A stretch of 21,837 bases of DNA. Source: CAYTID01 sp964437735. Lineage in GTDB: Bacteria; Bacteroidota; Ignavibacteria; UBA10030; BY39. This document shows positions 1 through 7,686 of the stretch, piece by piece (positions within the stretch are counted from its first letter, which is position 1; the number at the start of each line of letters is the position of its first letter). The position numbers were made by a program, and so were the translations under genes. The stretch lies in assembly GCA_964437735.1 (NCBI GenBank), contig CAYTID010000034.1, forward strand, positions 1 to 21,837, in the 5' to 3' direction. The notes beneath the pieces are model-generated. The model had not been told where the DNA came from and searched no databases. It was given only the letters and a program-made list of their open reading frames with translations.

Positions 1-53
1 CTTGAGGGGGTGGCGCCCGAAAGGGCATGCGAGTTCAAGTCTCGCCTCGCGCA
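1..53 (+). tRNA. tRNA-Leu (anticodon GAG), 5' part missing
   Basis: This is the 3' part of a class II tRNA cut by the window start. The anticodon loop is TTGAGGG (2-8), with anticodon GAG at 4-6, followed by the 3' anticodon strand GGTGG. The long variable arm has the stem GCCC-GAAA-GGGC. The T arm is GCGAG-TTCAAGT-CTCGC (29-45), then comes the 7-nt acceptor strand CTCGCGC (46-52) and discriminator A53. The next bases are CGA, so CCA is not encoded and must be added after transcription; a CCA-adding enzyme lies at 15088-16494. The GAG anticodon and long variable arm together point to leucine. The D arm and 5' acceptor strand lie outside the window. Confidence 0.9.
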
Positions 54-63
54 CGAAAAAAAC

Positions 64-92
64 TTGACTTTTATAGTTCGAAAGATTATCTT
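64..92 (+). promoter_or_regulatory. sigma70-like promoter for the small secreted protein gene
   Basis: TTGACT (64-69), a 17-nt spacer and TATCTT (87-92) match the housekeeping pattern at 5/6 and 4/6 positions with ideal spacing. The predicted start point near 99 lies just before the coding region. It sits directly after the tRNA, so it would separate the secreted protein gene from tRNA transcription. Confidence 0.5.
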
Positions 93-128
93 TAATCGAC
101 GATAATACTAATGTCCACTAATGCAAAA

Positions 129-533
129 ATGAAAAATATTCTTGTAACTTTTATCATCACTTTACTAATTGCGCTCACCTCTTCAGCTCAAGTTATTAAA
201 ACTTCATCTATCAATGCTTATAGCGATGGTACCAATATTATTTTGAGGTGGAATACTGAGGATGAATCGAATGTGGAAAAATTTTTCATTGAAAGGCGGG
301 CTGGAACAAGCGGATCGTTTATCAGAATAGCATCAGTTAATCCTAAAGGATCCTCTTTATATGAATATATCGATCAAACCGCTTTTAAAAGTTCTGCAAC
401 AATTTATCAATATCAAATTAGAATAAAATTTTCAAACGGAAGTGCTGATCAGGAAGTCGGTCCTATTACCGTGTCTCATTCGGTCAATAGTGTGAAAAGA
501 ACATGGGGCAGTATCAAAGCTATGTTCAGATAA
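129..533 (+). CDS. Small secreted protein with a fibronectin type III-like beta-sandwich
   Basis: A 134-residue protein with an N-terminal signal peptide (MKNILVTFIITLLIALTSSA, cleaved near AQV), so it is exported. The remainder looks like a single beta-sandwich. The pattern 'NIILRWNTEDESNVEKFFIERR', spaced by hydrophobic strands and followed by 'YEYIDQT' and 'YQYQIRIKFSNG', is typical of fibronectin III-like domains found in secreted FCB-group proteins. I do not recognise a specific family and no catalytic residues are apparent. An in-frame ATG at 111 would add six residues before the signal peptide. I prefer 129 because it gives a classical K-containing n-region and leaves room for a leader after the promoter at 64-92. 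Neither start has a clear SD. A strong terminator follows at 563-590, so the gene is probably monocistronic. Confidence 0.75.
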   Translation: MKNILVTFIITLLIALTSSAQVIKTSSINAYSDGTNIILRWNTEDESNVEKFFIERRAGTSGSFIRIASVNPKGSSLYEYIDQTAFKSSATIYQYQIRIKFSNGSADQEVGPITVSHSVNSVKRTWGSIKAMFR

Positions 534-562
534 TAATATTACAAATGTTTGAAAGAAGACAG

Positions 563-590
563 AAAGCGACCTACAGAAGTCGCTTTTTTT
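563..590 (+). terminator. Rho-independent terminator
   Basis: AAAGCGAC (563-570) pairs perfectly with GTCGCTTT (579-586) around an 8-nt loop, and the T run extends to 590. This is a textbook intrinsic terminator 30 nt after the secreted protein's stop. It ends only 11 nt before the maf start codon. Confidence 0.85.
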
Positions 591-601
591 ATGTTATGAT
601 A

Positions 602-1192
602 ATGCTAAAGAAAAAAATTATACTTGCTTCCGGTTCTCCCCGCAGGCAACATTTACTTAATCAGATTGGAATCAATTTTGAAGTTCGCCAAAGTTCTATT
701 GAGGAACTTTTTGATCCGATAAGTACACCTGAAGAGAATGCTCAAAGATTAGCCGAAGCAAAGGCTTCTGAAATTGCAAAATATTATGACGATGCCTATA
801 TTATCGGAGCGGATACGATTGTTGTGCTCGATGGTGAAATGATGGCAAAGCCGGCTGATGATGCAGATGCGTTTAGGATGCTGTCAACTTTAAGCGGTAA
901 AGAACATCGGGTGATAACCGGATTTGCTATATTTGAAAAGCCAAGCGGAAGATATATATCCGACACCGAAACTACGTATGTAAAATTTCGGAGTTTATCG
1001 GAAAAAGAAATTCGTGATTATATTAAGTCAAAATCACCATCCGATAAAGCAGGCGCATACGGGATTCAGGATGATTTCGGAGCAGTTTTTGTAGAAAAAA
1101 TAAACGGTTGTTTTTACAATGTTGTAGGTTTTCCGCTAACAAGATTTTATGTCGATTTTATAAAATTTCAAAAAGAATTATCAACGGAATAA
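602..1192 (+). CDS. maf: Maf-type nucleoside triphosphate pyrophosphatase
   Basis: A 196-residue Maf/YhdE-family protein, which hydrolyses non-canonical or excess NTPs (typically dTTP/UTP) to NMP and pyrophosphate in the cytoplasm. It shows the family signature ASGSPRR at residues 9-15, the catalytic acidic motif GADT (D71) and the MAKP loop (82-84). It also has the SGKEHRVITG segment and a C-terminal AYGIQ motif. The length matches the family (about 190-200). The open frame extends upstream to 503, but that extension would overlap the previous gene and run through the terminator hairpin, so the start is placed at ATG 602 (ATG 596 is an in-frame alternative). There is no clear SD. The next gene begins 8 nt after the stop, so the two are probably co-transcribed. 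Confidence 0.93.
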   Translation: MLKKKIILASGSPRRQHLLNQIGINFEVRQSSIEELFDPISTPEENAQRLAEAKASEIAKYYDDAYIIGADTIVVLDGEMMAKPADDADAFRMLSTLSGKEHRVITGFAIFEKPSGRYISDTETTYVKFRSLSEKEIRDYIKSKSPSDKAGAYGIQDDFGAVFVEKINGCFYNVVGFPLTRFYVDFIKFQKELSTE

Positions 1193-1199
1193 GGAAATT

Positions 1200-1607
1200 A
1201 TGAACAAAAAAATACGTGTTATAGTCGCAAAAGCCGGACTTGATGGCCATGATCGTGGTGCTAAAGTTATTGCAGCTGCGCTGAGAGATGCCGGTATGGA
1301 AGTTATTTATACCGGATTGCGTAAAACACCGGAAATGATTGTCGAAGCCGCACTCCAGGAGGACGTAGATGCAATCGGTGTTAGTATTTTAAGCGGCGCC
1401 CATATGACAATTTTTCCTAAAATATTCAATCTGATGAATGAAAAAACCCTGGATAATGTTTTGTTGTTTGGAGGTGGAATTATTCCTGAACAGGACATAA
1501 AGGAGTTAAGTGATTTAGGTATCGGAAAAATATTTACTCCCGGGGCTACGACAATCGATATAGTCAATTATGTAAGGGAGTGGGTTGAGAAAAACAGAAC
1601 TAATTAA
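1200..1607 (+). CDS. Stand-alone cobalamin-binding domain (methylmalonyl-CoA mutase C-terminal type)
   Basis: A 135-residue protein that is almost entirely a B12-binding Rossmann-like domain. The cobalamin signature D-x-H-x-x-G is present as D15-G-H17-D-R-G20, where H17 would be the lower axial cobalt ligand. S62-I-L64 and the GGG loop (91-93) complete the usual DxHxxG-SxL-GG set. Sequence style (AKAGLDGHDRG near the N-terminus) is that of the small or C-terminal part of acyl-CoA mutases, which interconvert methylmalonyl-CoA and succinyl-CoA with a separate catalytic TIM-barrel subunit. No such partner is in this window. An SD-like AAGG at 1191-1194 overlaps the maf stop codon, so it is likely translated with maf. 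Its stop overlaps the stop of the convergent polymerase-like gene by 4 nt. Confidence 0.9.
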   Translation: MNKKIRVIVAKAGLDGHDRGAKVIAAALRDAGMEVIYTGLRKTPEMIVEAALQEDVDAIGVSILSGAHMTIFPKIFNLMNEKTLDNVLLFGGGIIPEQDIKELSDLGIGKIFTPGATTIDIVNYVREWVEKNRTN

Positions 1608-3952
1608 TTTTCAGCTAATTCAATTGTATGTGTAAACGTATCGGTATCCTTACCGGAATCCTCATCTTCATCAATCTGTTCCTCGGATATTTCAGTAATG
1701 ATGGGTTTTATATCTTCATTCGCAAATTCAAATAATTCATCTGCCGAAAATATTTTTTGAAAATCTTCCGGTTTGAAAAAAACTTCAAATTTATTAGCTA
1801 ATTCTTCAATTTTTTTTAAATAATACTGAGTATTTTCATCGGGGAAATTAGGATCAAATGATTCAACTGTTTTACAATGCTGGTATATTATTACATTAGC
1901 ATCGTTCCCCGTGATATAATAATTAATCTTATCGCCAACCTTGACATTTTCCATTGAGTCTTTTGCCAATTCATAGACTGCGCTTCTGTTCCGCGATCCT
2001 TCTTCAACTTCCCTCAAGTACGTTTGCATCGGTTCCTTAATTGTTTCGGTTTTCATGATGTCGTGGATTTTTAAATTATGGTTTAAAATGTCCCTTCGAA
2101 TCTGCACATATATATTGTGCAAGCTTTTATAGTCCTGATTCAATAAACGATCAATGCATTGTTGTAAAAAATTAGCGGCGAATTTTTCCATTGATTTAGA
2201 TATTATTCCGGTTCCGCGTAAGATAATTTTATTATCATAATCGAGTGCGGCGTAATTCTTTTTCTTGTACGATAACATTAAATTATATCTCCTGGATAAG
2301 TATACTTTATACGATTCAGGAATATCAAGGTTAATTCTTTGTACAAAACTATTCTCACCGGCTTCATTTACGACGTGAACAGGTGGTACAAAGAAAACAC
2401 CATCTACATCGATTATTACCGGACGTCCACCCCGTGAACTGATCGAATTAATTACCTGGTTGATAATATCCTGTCTGAAATTTTGTGCCTTCTTAGCCGC
2501 CTCAAAATCATTAAACAAAGCCCTTGGGCTGGATAAGTAAAAATAGAAAGAATCGCAAATAGATAAGATAATATTTTCGTATAATATCAACTGTTCGGGA
2601 GTAAATCTTGGATTGCGATCAGTTGTTCTGGTCGTGTTCATCACGGTCAGGAATTCTTTCAAGATCATCGGTGATATTGCTAATTTATCGGTAGCGGAAA
2701 TAATATTTTCATTAATAAGAATTTTCGGGAGGATTGTTTCCAAATCTATAAGTAAAACCGGACTAAATAAACCCCTTAAAAAAAAAGTCCTTTCAGCAGT
2801 CGAGGAGAATGTAAAGTGCTGAGGGATTGGTATTGAATGTTTTCGTCGGACATACTCTCTTAAAAATATCGAATCAATTTTTGATAAATTCCCGATGTGT
2901 ACAATTTCTTCAAGGAAATGGGGAAAAAATTTTGATATTTCGATAAATGGCGGAGTAAGAATATGCGTAATATACTCAAGTCGTTTGAGAGATATTAAAC
3001 AATTTGTGAATGAATGTTCTAATCTATCGGATTTTTCCTGAGATGATACTTTGATGCCTTCATCCTCAAAGCCGAGATGTTCGGCTACTGTTTTTAATTT
3101 GTAATTAGATAGAATATTTTTTCCGATGCCAAAATACTTTACTAATTCATGTGTGTCTAATAACTCTCTCCCCTCAAGGCGATATAAAGGATAGTCAAAA
3201 TATTTTTCAAACACCTGATAAGTCGACTCGACTTTTTGTAATTGAGAATTATTTCGTCCAATATTAAATTCGATTTTATGATATTTACACCTAACTGAAA
3301 TATAAGTCAGCAATTGATGTAAATGAAAAGCTTCGATTATATCGGGATTGCGGTCTATTATTACGGCGATGAATTTCTGTATGATTTCAATTTCGTTTTT
3401 TTCTGTTTTTCCTATTAATAATTCCCATCCCGTGTTATCTGAAAGTCCGATGCATAAAATTTTATCATCAGGATGGTCGGGATTACTGTTTCTTGCGCCC
3501 GCTCTTCTTTGAATTTCCATAGTAATCTGGGCACGACGAATATCTTTTAATCCTTTATAGAAAGAAATTCCCGTTTGTATCAAAAATTGTGAAACAGGCT
3601 CGGGTTTTAGATACAAAAATGGTAAGTCTGTATAAAGTGCCGCTTTTTTCTTTGAATGGGAATTGTAATTATTGATCAGGAAATGTACACAATCCCATAA
3701 ATCGAATAGTTTTTTAAAAGCAACCAAATACTGAAAGTAATTATCACCTTGGAGCTGCTTTACCCAGTATTTTCTGGTATAACCATTTAGATACGAAACA
3801 TCGGACAGGTGAAAAAAAGGGTAATAATCAAAATCCTGAGAAGTGATATTGCCATTATCACGGACATAAACTCGCATTTTACTTTCTTCGATAAAATTTA
3901 TCGAAACAACACCTTCCTGCGGGTTATGTCCGTATAATAGCGTTTCCGTCAC
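1604..3952 (-). CDS. Family B DNA polymerase homologue, probably catalytically degenerate
   Basis: A 782-residue protein with the full architecture of a bacterial family B DNA polymerase. It has an N-terminal domain (1-135), an exonuclease-like domain (about 140-330), palm and fingers (about 395-530) and a thumb (about 560-725), then an acidic tail (755-772). The exonuclease residues look lost: the motif I DIE position reads T144-M-E, motif II (around H210-L216) lacks its Asp, and motif III reads S314-F-T-N317 instead of Y-x-x-D-D. In the polymerase domain, motif A keeps its Asp (D403 in LIDLETILPK) and motif C keeps D515-V-D517. Motif B (K...NSFYG) has become LSICDSFYF at 463-471, without the Lys, Asn or Gly. 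The fingers are short. Strong local conservation (SPRALFND, GVFFVPP) identifies the family. Start is GTG at 3952, 7 nt after the slipin stop, with no clear SD. It may be a structural or translesion-type relative of the degenerate archaeal PolB2 group. Confidence 0.85.
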   Translation of the reverse strand: MTETLLYGHNPQEGVVSINFIEESKMRVYVRDNGNITSQDFDYYPFFHLSDVSYLNGYTRKYWVKQLQGDNYFQYLVAFKKLFDLWDCVHFLINNYNSHSKKKAALYTDLPFLYLKPEPVSQFLIQTGISFYKGLKDIRRAQITMEIQRRAGARNSNPDHPDDKILCIGLSDNTGWELLIGKTEKNEIEIIQKFIAVIIDRNPDIIEAFHLHQLLTYISVRCKYHKIEFNIGRNNSQLQKVESTYQVFEKYFDYPLYRLEGRELLDTHELVKYFGIGKNILSNYKLKTVAEHLGFEDEGIKVSSQEKSDRLEHSFTNCLISLKRLEYITHILTPPFIEISKFFPHFLEEIVHIGNLSKIDSIFLREYVRRKHSIPIPQHFTFSSTAERTFFLRGLFSPVLLIDLETILPKILINENIISATDKLAISPMILKEFLTVMNTTRTTDRNPRFTPEQLILYENIILSICDSFYFYLSSPRALFNDFEAAKKAQNFRQDIINQVINSISSRGGRPVIIDVDGVFFVPPVHVVNEAGENSFVQRINLDIPESYKVYLSRRYNLMLSYKKKNYAALDYDNKIILRGTGIISKSMEKFAANFLQQCIDRLLNQDYKSLHNIYVQIRRDILNHNLKIHDIMKTETIKEPMQTYLREVEEGSRNRSAVYELAKDSMENVKVGDKINYYITGNDANVIIYQHCKTVESFDPNFPDENTQYYLKKIEELANKFEVFFKPEDFQKIFSADELFEFANEDIKPIITEISEEQIDEDEDSGKDTDTFTHTIELAEN

Positions 3953-3959
3953 AAAATAG

Positions 3960-4718
3960 TTATTTCTTATCTTTTTGTAGGAACGGAGTGAGCAGGTCTA
4001 TCGGAACAGGGAAGATGGTTGTGGAATTTTTTTCCGATGCTACTTCTGATAATGTTTGTAAAAATCTTAGCTGTAAGGACATTGGATTGTGGCTCATTAC
4101 ATCTGCTGCGTCTGATAATTTCTGACTTGCCTGGAATTCACCTTCTGCGTGAATTACTTTTGCCCGGCGTTCGCGTTCAGCTTCAGCCTGCTTTGCCATT
4201 GCCCGCTGCATTTCCTGGGGCAGGTCGATGTGTTTGACTTCGACATTTGAAACTTTAATTCCCCAAGGTTCAGTTTGATGGTCAATTATTTTCTGTAGTT
4301 CCCGGTTAATTTTATCGCGTTCTGACAACAATTCATCCAATTCAGATTGTCCAAGAACGCTTCTCAACGTGGTTTGAGAGAGTTGCGAAGTGGCGAATAA
4401 ATAATTTTCAACTTCGATTATTGCTTTATCGGGATGCATAACGCGGAAATACACCACAGCATTGACCTTGATAGATACGTTATCTTTTGTGATAACATCC
4501 TGAGGCGGAACATCGAACACAACAGTACGCAAACTTACCTTTATCATGCGGTCGATTATCGGAATTAATAAAATTAATCCGGGACCTTTCACAGCAACCA
4601 ACCTACCTAATCTGAATATAACGCCCCTTTCGTATTCCTTGAGAATTCTAATCGCGTTTGCAAGAACAAATGCCAGGAATAAAATTATTAAAATAAAAAA
4701 TGTTGGAATAATTTGCAT
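3960..4718 (-). CDS. Slipin / stomatin-like SPFH (band 7) membrane protein
   Basis: A 252-residue SPFH-domain protein with one N-terminal membrane segment (about residues 5-24). The canonical slipin start YERGVIFRLGRL...GPGL follows, then the VPPQDVITKDNVSIKVNAVVYFRV core. A charged coiled-coil stretch rich in Ala and Glu (about 168-205) is typical of oligomerising stomatins. Such proteins form membrane-associated rings or microdomain scaffolds. In bacteria and archaea they are the usual partner of NfeD proteases, and the PH1510 protease of Pyrococcus cleaves the stomatin partner's C-terminal hydrophobic region. The gene follows nfeD by 9 nt and precedes the polymerase homologue by 7 nt, so the three are probably one operon. 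A perfect SD lies at 4724-4729. Confidence 0.95.
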   Translation of the reverse strand: MQIIPTFFILIILFLAFVLANAIRILKEYERGVIFRLGRLVAVKGPGLILLIPIIDRMIKVSLRTVVFDVPPQDVITKDNVSIKVNAVVYFRVMHPDKAIIEVENYLFATSQLSQTTLRSVLGQSELDELLSERDKINRELQKIIDHQTEPWGIKVSNVEVKHIDLPQEMQRAMAKQAEAERERRAKVIHAEGEFQASQKLSDAADVMSHNPMSLQLRFLQTLSEVASEKNSTTIFPVPIDLLTPFLQKDKK

Positions 4719-4723
4719 TTAAA

Positions 4724-4729
4724 CCTCCT
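4724..4729 (-). promoter_or_regulatory. Perfect Shine-Dalgarno of the slipin gene
   Basis: On the minus strand AGGAGG lies 5 nt before the slipin ATG and overlaps the nfeD stop codon. It is one of very few consensus SD sites in the window and fixes the slipin start at 4718. Confidence 0.8.
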
Positions 4730-6041
4730 ATTGATTAATGATTTCTACCTTTGTAACTATTAACTTTAAATTTTCGACTGCCTGAACTTTTATTTTGGAT
4801 CCTTTTTTAATTACGCCTTCTCTCGATTCAGCTTGCCAGATCTCACCATGTACCTTGACTTGCCCTTCAGGACGTAAATCGGTTGTTGTTTCTCCTGTCT
4901 CGCCGATAATTCCTTCGATACCGGTAGTAGGTTTACGACGCTGGGCTTTAATGCCAAATCCAATCGCGAAAAGAAAAAATGAAGTTGTTAATAAAACAAC
5001 CATTAATATTACCTGCCAAGATATTTCAATTACTTCCAAGGTTGACTCCGTATCTATTAACATTATTGATCCGATTACAAGCGATATCACACCGCCTATT
5101 GTTAAAAGCCCATGACTTACAATTTTAATTTCTAACACAAATAAAATGATTGCAAAAATTATCAAAGCCAATCCGGCATAATTTATCGGTAAGGTATGGA
5201 GAGAATAAAAGGCAAGAATCATACAAATCACTCCCACAACACCGGGGAAAATTGATCCGGGACTATACAACTCAAACATTATTCCATATATGCCTATCAT
5301 AAATAAAATATATGCTATGTTCGGGTCGGATAAAAGGTCTAATAACTTTTGCTGGAAGCTCATGTCGATATTTATTATTTCGGCATTTTTAGTGTTCAAT
5401 TTTTTTATTCCTGTCGAAGTCGTAATCTCTTGTCCATCCAGTATATTTAGTAAACTTTCGACAGAGACTGCGATAGTATCGATGACATTAATTTCGAGTG
5501 CTTCTGTTTCAGTTATTGATAAACTTTTTCGAACTGCATCTTCAGCCCACTGGACATTACGCGAACGCTTTTCGCTGATCGTTCTAATAAAAGCTGCGGC
5601 ATCATTGGTTGCCTTTTCGTTCATAATCGAATCCTGCTTACCTTCAAGTGATACAGGGTGAGCGGCTCCGATATTAGTTCCGGGAGCCATAACTGCTACA
5701 TGAGCGGCCATCGTAATAAAAACTCCGGCTGAAGCAGCTTGTGAACCGCTCGGAGAAACATAAATAATTACAGGAATTTCTGAATTGAGAATGTTAGTTA
5801 CAATAATCCGTGTCGATTTTAATAATCCACCCGGTGTGTTTAGTTTAACGATCAAACATTCGGCACGGTCTCTTTTTGCTTTCTCGATTCCCGTGTGTAT
5901 ATAATCCGCACTTGAAGGGTTGATTGAACCATCGACGGTAATAACGAGAACCTTCGATTCAAAATTTTCCTGAACTAATAGTGTTGAAGAACTTCCCGTT
6001 AATAGCAACAGTAGAATAGCTGATATAATATATTTTTTCAT
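4728..6041 (-). CDS. nfeD: NfeD-family membrane-bound ClpP-class serine protease
   Basis: A 437-residue full-length NfeD protein. It begins with a signal or anchor segment (residues 1-20). The ClpP-like protease domain (about 30-210) has the nucleophile in QAASAGVF (S104) and a likely general base K143 in NEKATND, the Ser-Lys dyad spacing seen in the archaeal 1510-N proteases. Several membrane segments follow (about 224-360). A C-terminal NfeD OB-fold domain (about 375-437) contains GIEGIIGETGE...GQVKVHGEIWQAES. The protein is predicted to act at the outer face of the cytoplasmic membrane with the slipin encoded next. It is the first gene of the nfeD-slipin-polymerase-like operon. The start ATG at 6041 has no clear SD. 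Confidence 0.95.
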   Translation of the reverse strand: MKKYIISAILLLLLTGSSSTLLVQENFESKVLVITVDGSINPSSADYIHTGIEKAKRDRAECLIVKLNTPGGLLKSTRIIVTNILNSEIPVIIYVSPSGSQAASAGVFITMAAHVAVMAPGTNIGAAHPVSLEGKQDSIMNEKATNDAAAFIRTISEKRSRNVQWAEDAVRKSLSITETEALEINVIDTIAVSVESLLNILDGQEITTSTGIKKLNTKNAEIINIDMSFQQKLLDLLSDPNIAYILFMIGIYGIMFELYSPGSIFPGVVGVICMILAFYSLHTLPINYAGLALIIFAIILFVLEIKIVSHGLLTIGGVISLVIGSIMLIDTESTLEVIEISWQVILMVVLLTTSFFLFAIGFGIKAQRRKPTTGIEGIIGETGETTTDLRPEGQVKVHGEIWQAESREGVIKKGSKIKVQAVENLKLIVTKVEIINQ

Positions 6042-6264
6042 TTGTTCGTATTAATCTAATTTCTATTTGAAACATAGTTAAAATATTATACTTTTGCAAA
6101 AAGAACATTATTAACAATATTAAAAAATTTTAGGATATTTTTGAAAAAAATTCGTATATTGTAATCGTTTTGTATCAAATCAAACAGCCGCCCCAAATGA
6201 ACACCGGCGTCAATTTTGATACTCGAATGTGTATCGTGTTTGTATAATAAAAATTAGGTATATA
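6042..6264. promoter_or_regulatory. Divergent promoter region between nfeD and korD
   Basis: This 223-bp AT-rich gap separates two divergent operons and should hold both promoters. On the minus strand a TATAAT hexamer (6085-6090) sits 43 nt before the nfeD start, but without a good -35 at normal spacing. On the plus strand TTGAAA (6141-6146) and TATAAT (6243-6248) are present but not correctly spaced with a partner. A GC-rich island at 6187-6210 (GCCG...CGGC) interrupts the AT-rich sequence and may mark a regulatory site. Exact promoters cannot be assigned by eye. Confidence 0.4.
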
Positions 6265-6516
6265 ATGACAACAAGTGAAAAAAAGGCACAAGGTGCGGTA
6301 GTAATCACAGTTGAACGGTGCAAAGGATGCGGCTTTTGCGTGGAATTTTGTCCGACTGAAGCGCTAAAATTATCCGATCAGTATAATGCTAAAGGATATC
6401 ACCCGCCTGTACTTATATCCAAGGACTTATGTAATGGTTGCGATATGTGCGGTTTATTATGTCCCGATTTCGCGATTTATGGTTTTAGAATTAAAAAAGA
6501 TAAAATAAAGGAGTAG
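6265..6516 (+). CDS. korD: 2-oxoacid:ferredoxin oxidoreductase delta subunit (2x[4Fe-4S] ferredoxin)
   Basis: An 83-residue ferredoxin-like subunit with two [4Fe-4S] motifs: C19-x2-C22-x2-C25-x3-C29-P and C56-x2-C59-x2-C62-x3-C66-P. It would pass electrons from the TPP-dependent oxidative decarboxylation on KorAB to an external ferredoxin. The open frame reaches back to 6229, but ATG 6265 is preferred: it has an AGG element just upstream and gives the normal length. The stop codon is followed by an AAGGAG (6508-6513 overlaps it) that serves korA, so the four kor genes form one operon in the order D-A-B-C. Confidence 0.93.
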   Translation: MTTSEKKAQGAVVITVERCKGCGFCVEFCPTEALKLSDQYNAKGYHPPVLISKDLCNGCDMCGLLCPDFAIYGFRIKKDKIKE

Positions 6517-6521
6517 TAAAA

Positions 6522-7685
6522 GTGAAAGCTGATCCAAAAGGAGTTTTAACAGGCTCACATTTTTTAGACGGAGATCATGCGTGCAGTGAAGGCGCAATTG
6601 CAGCGGGATGCCGATTCGTAGCCGGTTATCCGATAACTCCTTCTACAGAAGTTGTAGAACGAATAGCCGAACGCTTTCCCTTGGTTGGCGGGGCGTTTAT
6701 TCAAATGGAAGATGAAATTGCCTCATCAATCGCAATTCAAGGTGGGGTATGGGCTGGTAAAAAAGCGATGACTGTAACATCCGGTCCCGGATTTTCACTA
6801 ATGATGGAACATATCGGATTGGCTGCAATGACTGAAGTCCCATGTGTTATCGTTAATGTTCAGCGGGCAGGTCCTTCAACCGGATTACCCACTCAACCGG
6901 CTCAGGGTGATATGATGCAGGCACGATGGGGTTCACACGGCGATTATGGGATTATAGCCATTTCACCAAATTCTCCACAAGAGTGTTTCGATCTCACAAT
7001 AAAAGCTTTCAATCTCAGTGAACAATACCGTGTCCCGGTTTTATTTATGATGGATGAATGTGTCGGTCACATGACCGAAAAAGTAGTAATCCCGCCGGCT
7101 GATGAAATTGAGGTAACACCTAGAAGATTTTACACCGGAGCAAAGGAAGATTTTCTTCTTTTCAAACCCGGTCCCGATTTAGTGCCACCGATGGTTAAAG
7201 CCGGAGATGGTTATAGAATTCACGTTACAGGATTGACGCATGACGAACGCGGATATCCCAGTATGACGCTGGGTGCACAAAATAAATTAATTCCACGTCT
7301 TACAAATAAAATTAAAGCAAACACTGATAAGATTTGTGAATTTACGGAAGATCAGGTAGAAGGAGCAGACGTAGTAGTTGTTACTTATGGAATAACTTCG
7401 AGAACTGCGATCCCTGCGATTGAACAAGCCAGGAAAGAAGGAATTAAGGTCGGTCACTTGCGCTTAATTGTTGTTTGGCCCTTCCCGGAGAAAAAAATAA
7501 AAGAACTTGCCGGTAAGATAAAATCGTTCGTTGTTCCCGAATTAAATCTCGGACAAATGGTTCTTGAGGTTGAGCGAAATTCTTACGGTAAAATTCCGGT
7601 AAAACTTGTTCCACATGCCGGCGGAACAGTTCATAATCCGAAAGATATTTACGATACAATTATTAGTAGTTTGAAAGGTGAATAA
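6522..7685 (+). CDS. korA: 2-oxoacid:ferredoxin oxidoreductase alpha subunit
   Basis: A 387-residue alpha subunit of the KOR/OFOR family. It carries the GYPITPSTEVVERIAE segment near residue 38 and an ITPST-linked QMEDEIAS motif. It also has the TSGPGFSLMMEHIGLA and QRAGPSTGLPT stretches characteristic of this subunit, and a C-terminal domain beginning VVVTYGITSRTAI. With KorB it converts a 2-oxoacid, most likely 2-oxoglutarate, plus CoA to acyl-CoA and CO2 with reduction of ferredoxin; run in reverse this is a reductive TCA cycle carboxylation. The start is GTG at 6522 with a strong SD (AAGGAG) 8 nt upstream. Substrate identity is inferred from the family and subunit order, not proven. Confidence 0.94.
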   Translation: MKADPKGVLTGSHFLDGDHACSEGAIAAGCRFVAGYPITPSTEVVERIAERFPLVGGAFIQMEDEIASSIAIQGGVWAGKKAMTVTSGPGFSLMMEHIGLAAMTEVPCVIVNVQRAGPSTGLPTQPAQGDMMQARWGSHGDYGIIAISPNSPQECFDLTIKAFNLSEQYRVPVLFMMDECVGHMTEKVVIPPADEIEVTPRRFYTGAKEDFLLFKPGPDLVPPMVKAGDGYRIHVTGLTHDERGYPSMTLGAQNKLIPRLTNKIKANTDKICEFTEDQVEGADVVVVTYGITSRTAIPAIEQARKEGIKVGHLRLIVVWPFPEKKIKELAGKIKSFVVPELNLGQMVLEVERNSYGKIPVKLVPHAGGTVHNPKDIYDTIISSLKGE

Positions 7686-7686
7686 A

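Noticed and set aside
503..601. Upstream extension of maf
   Set aside because: It would overlap the preceding gene and include the terminator hairpin, and Maf proteins start close to the ASGSPRR motif.
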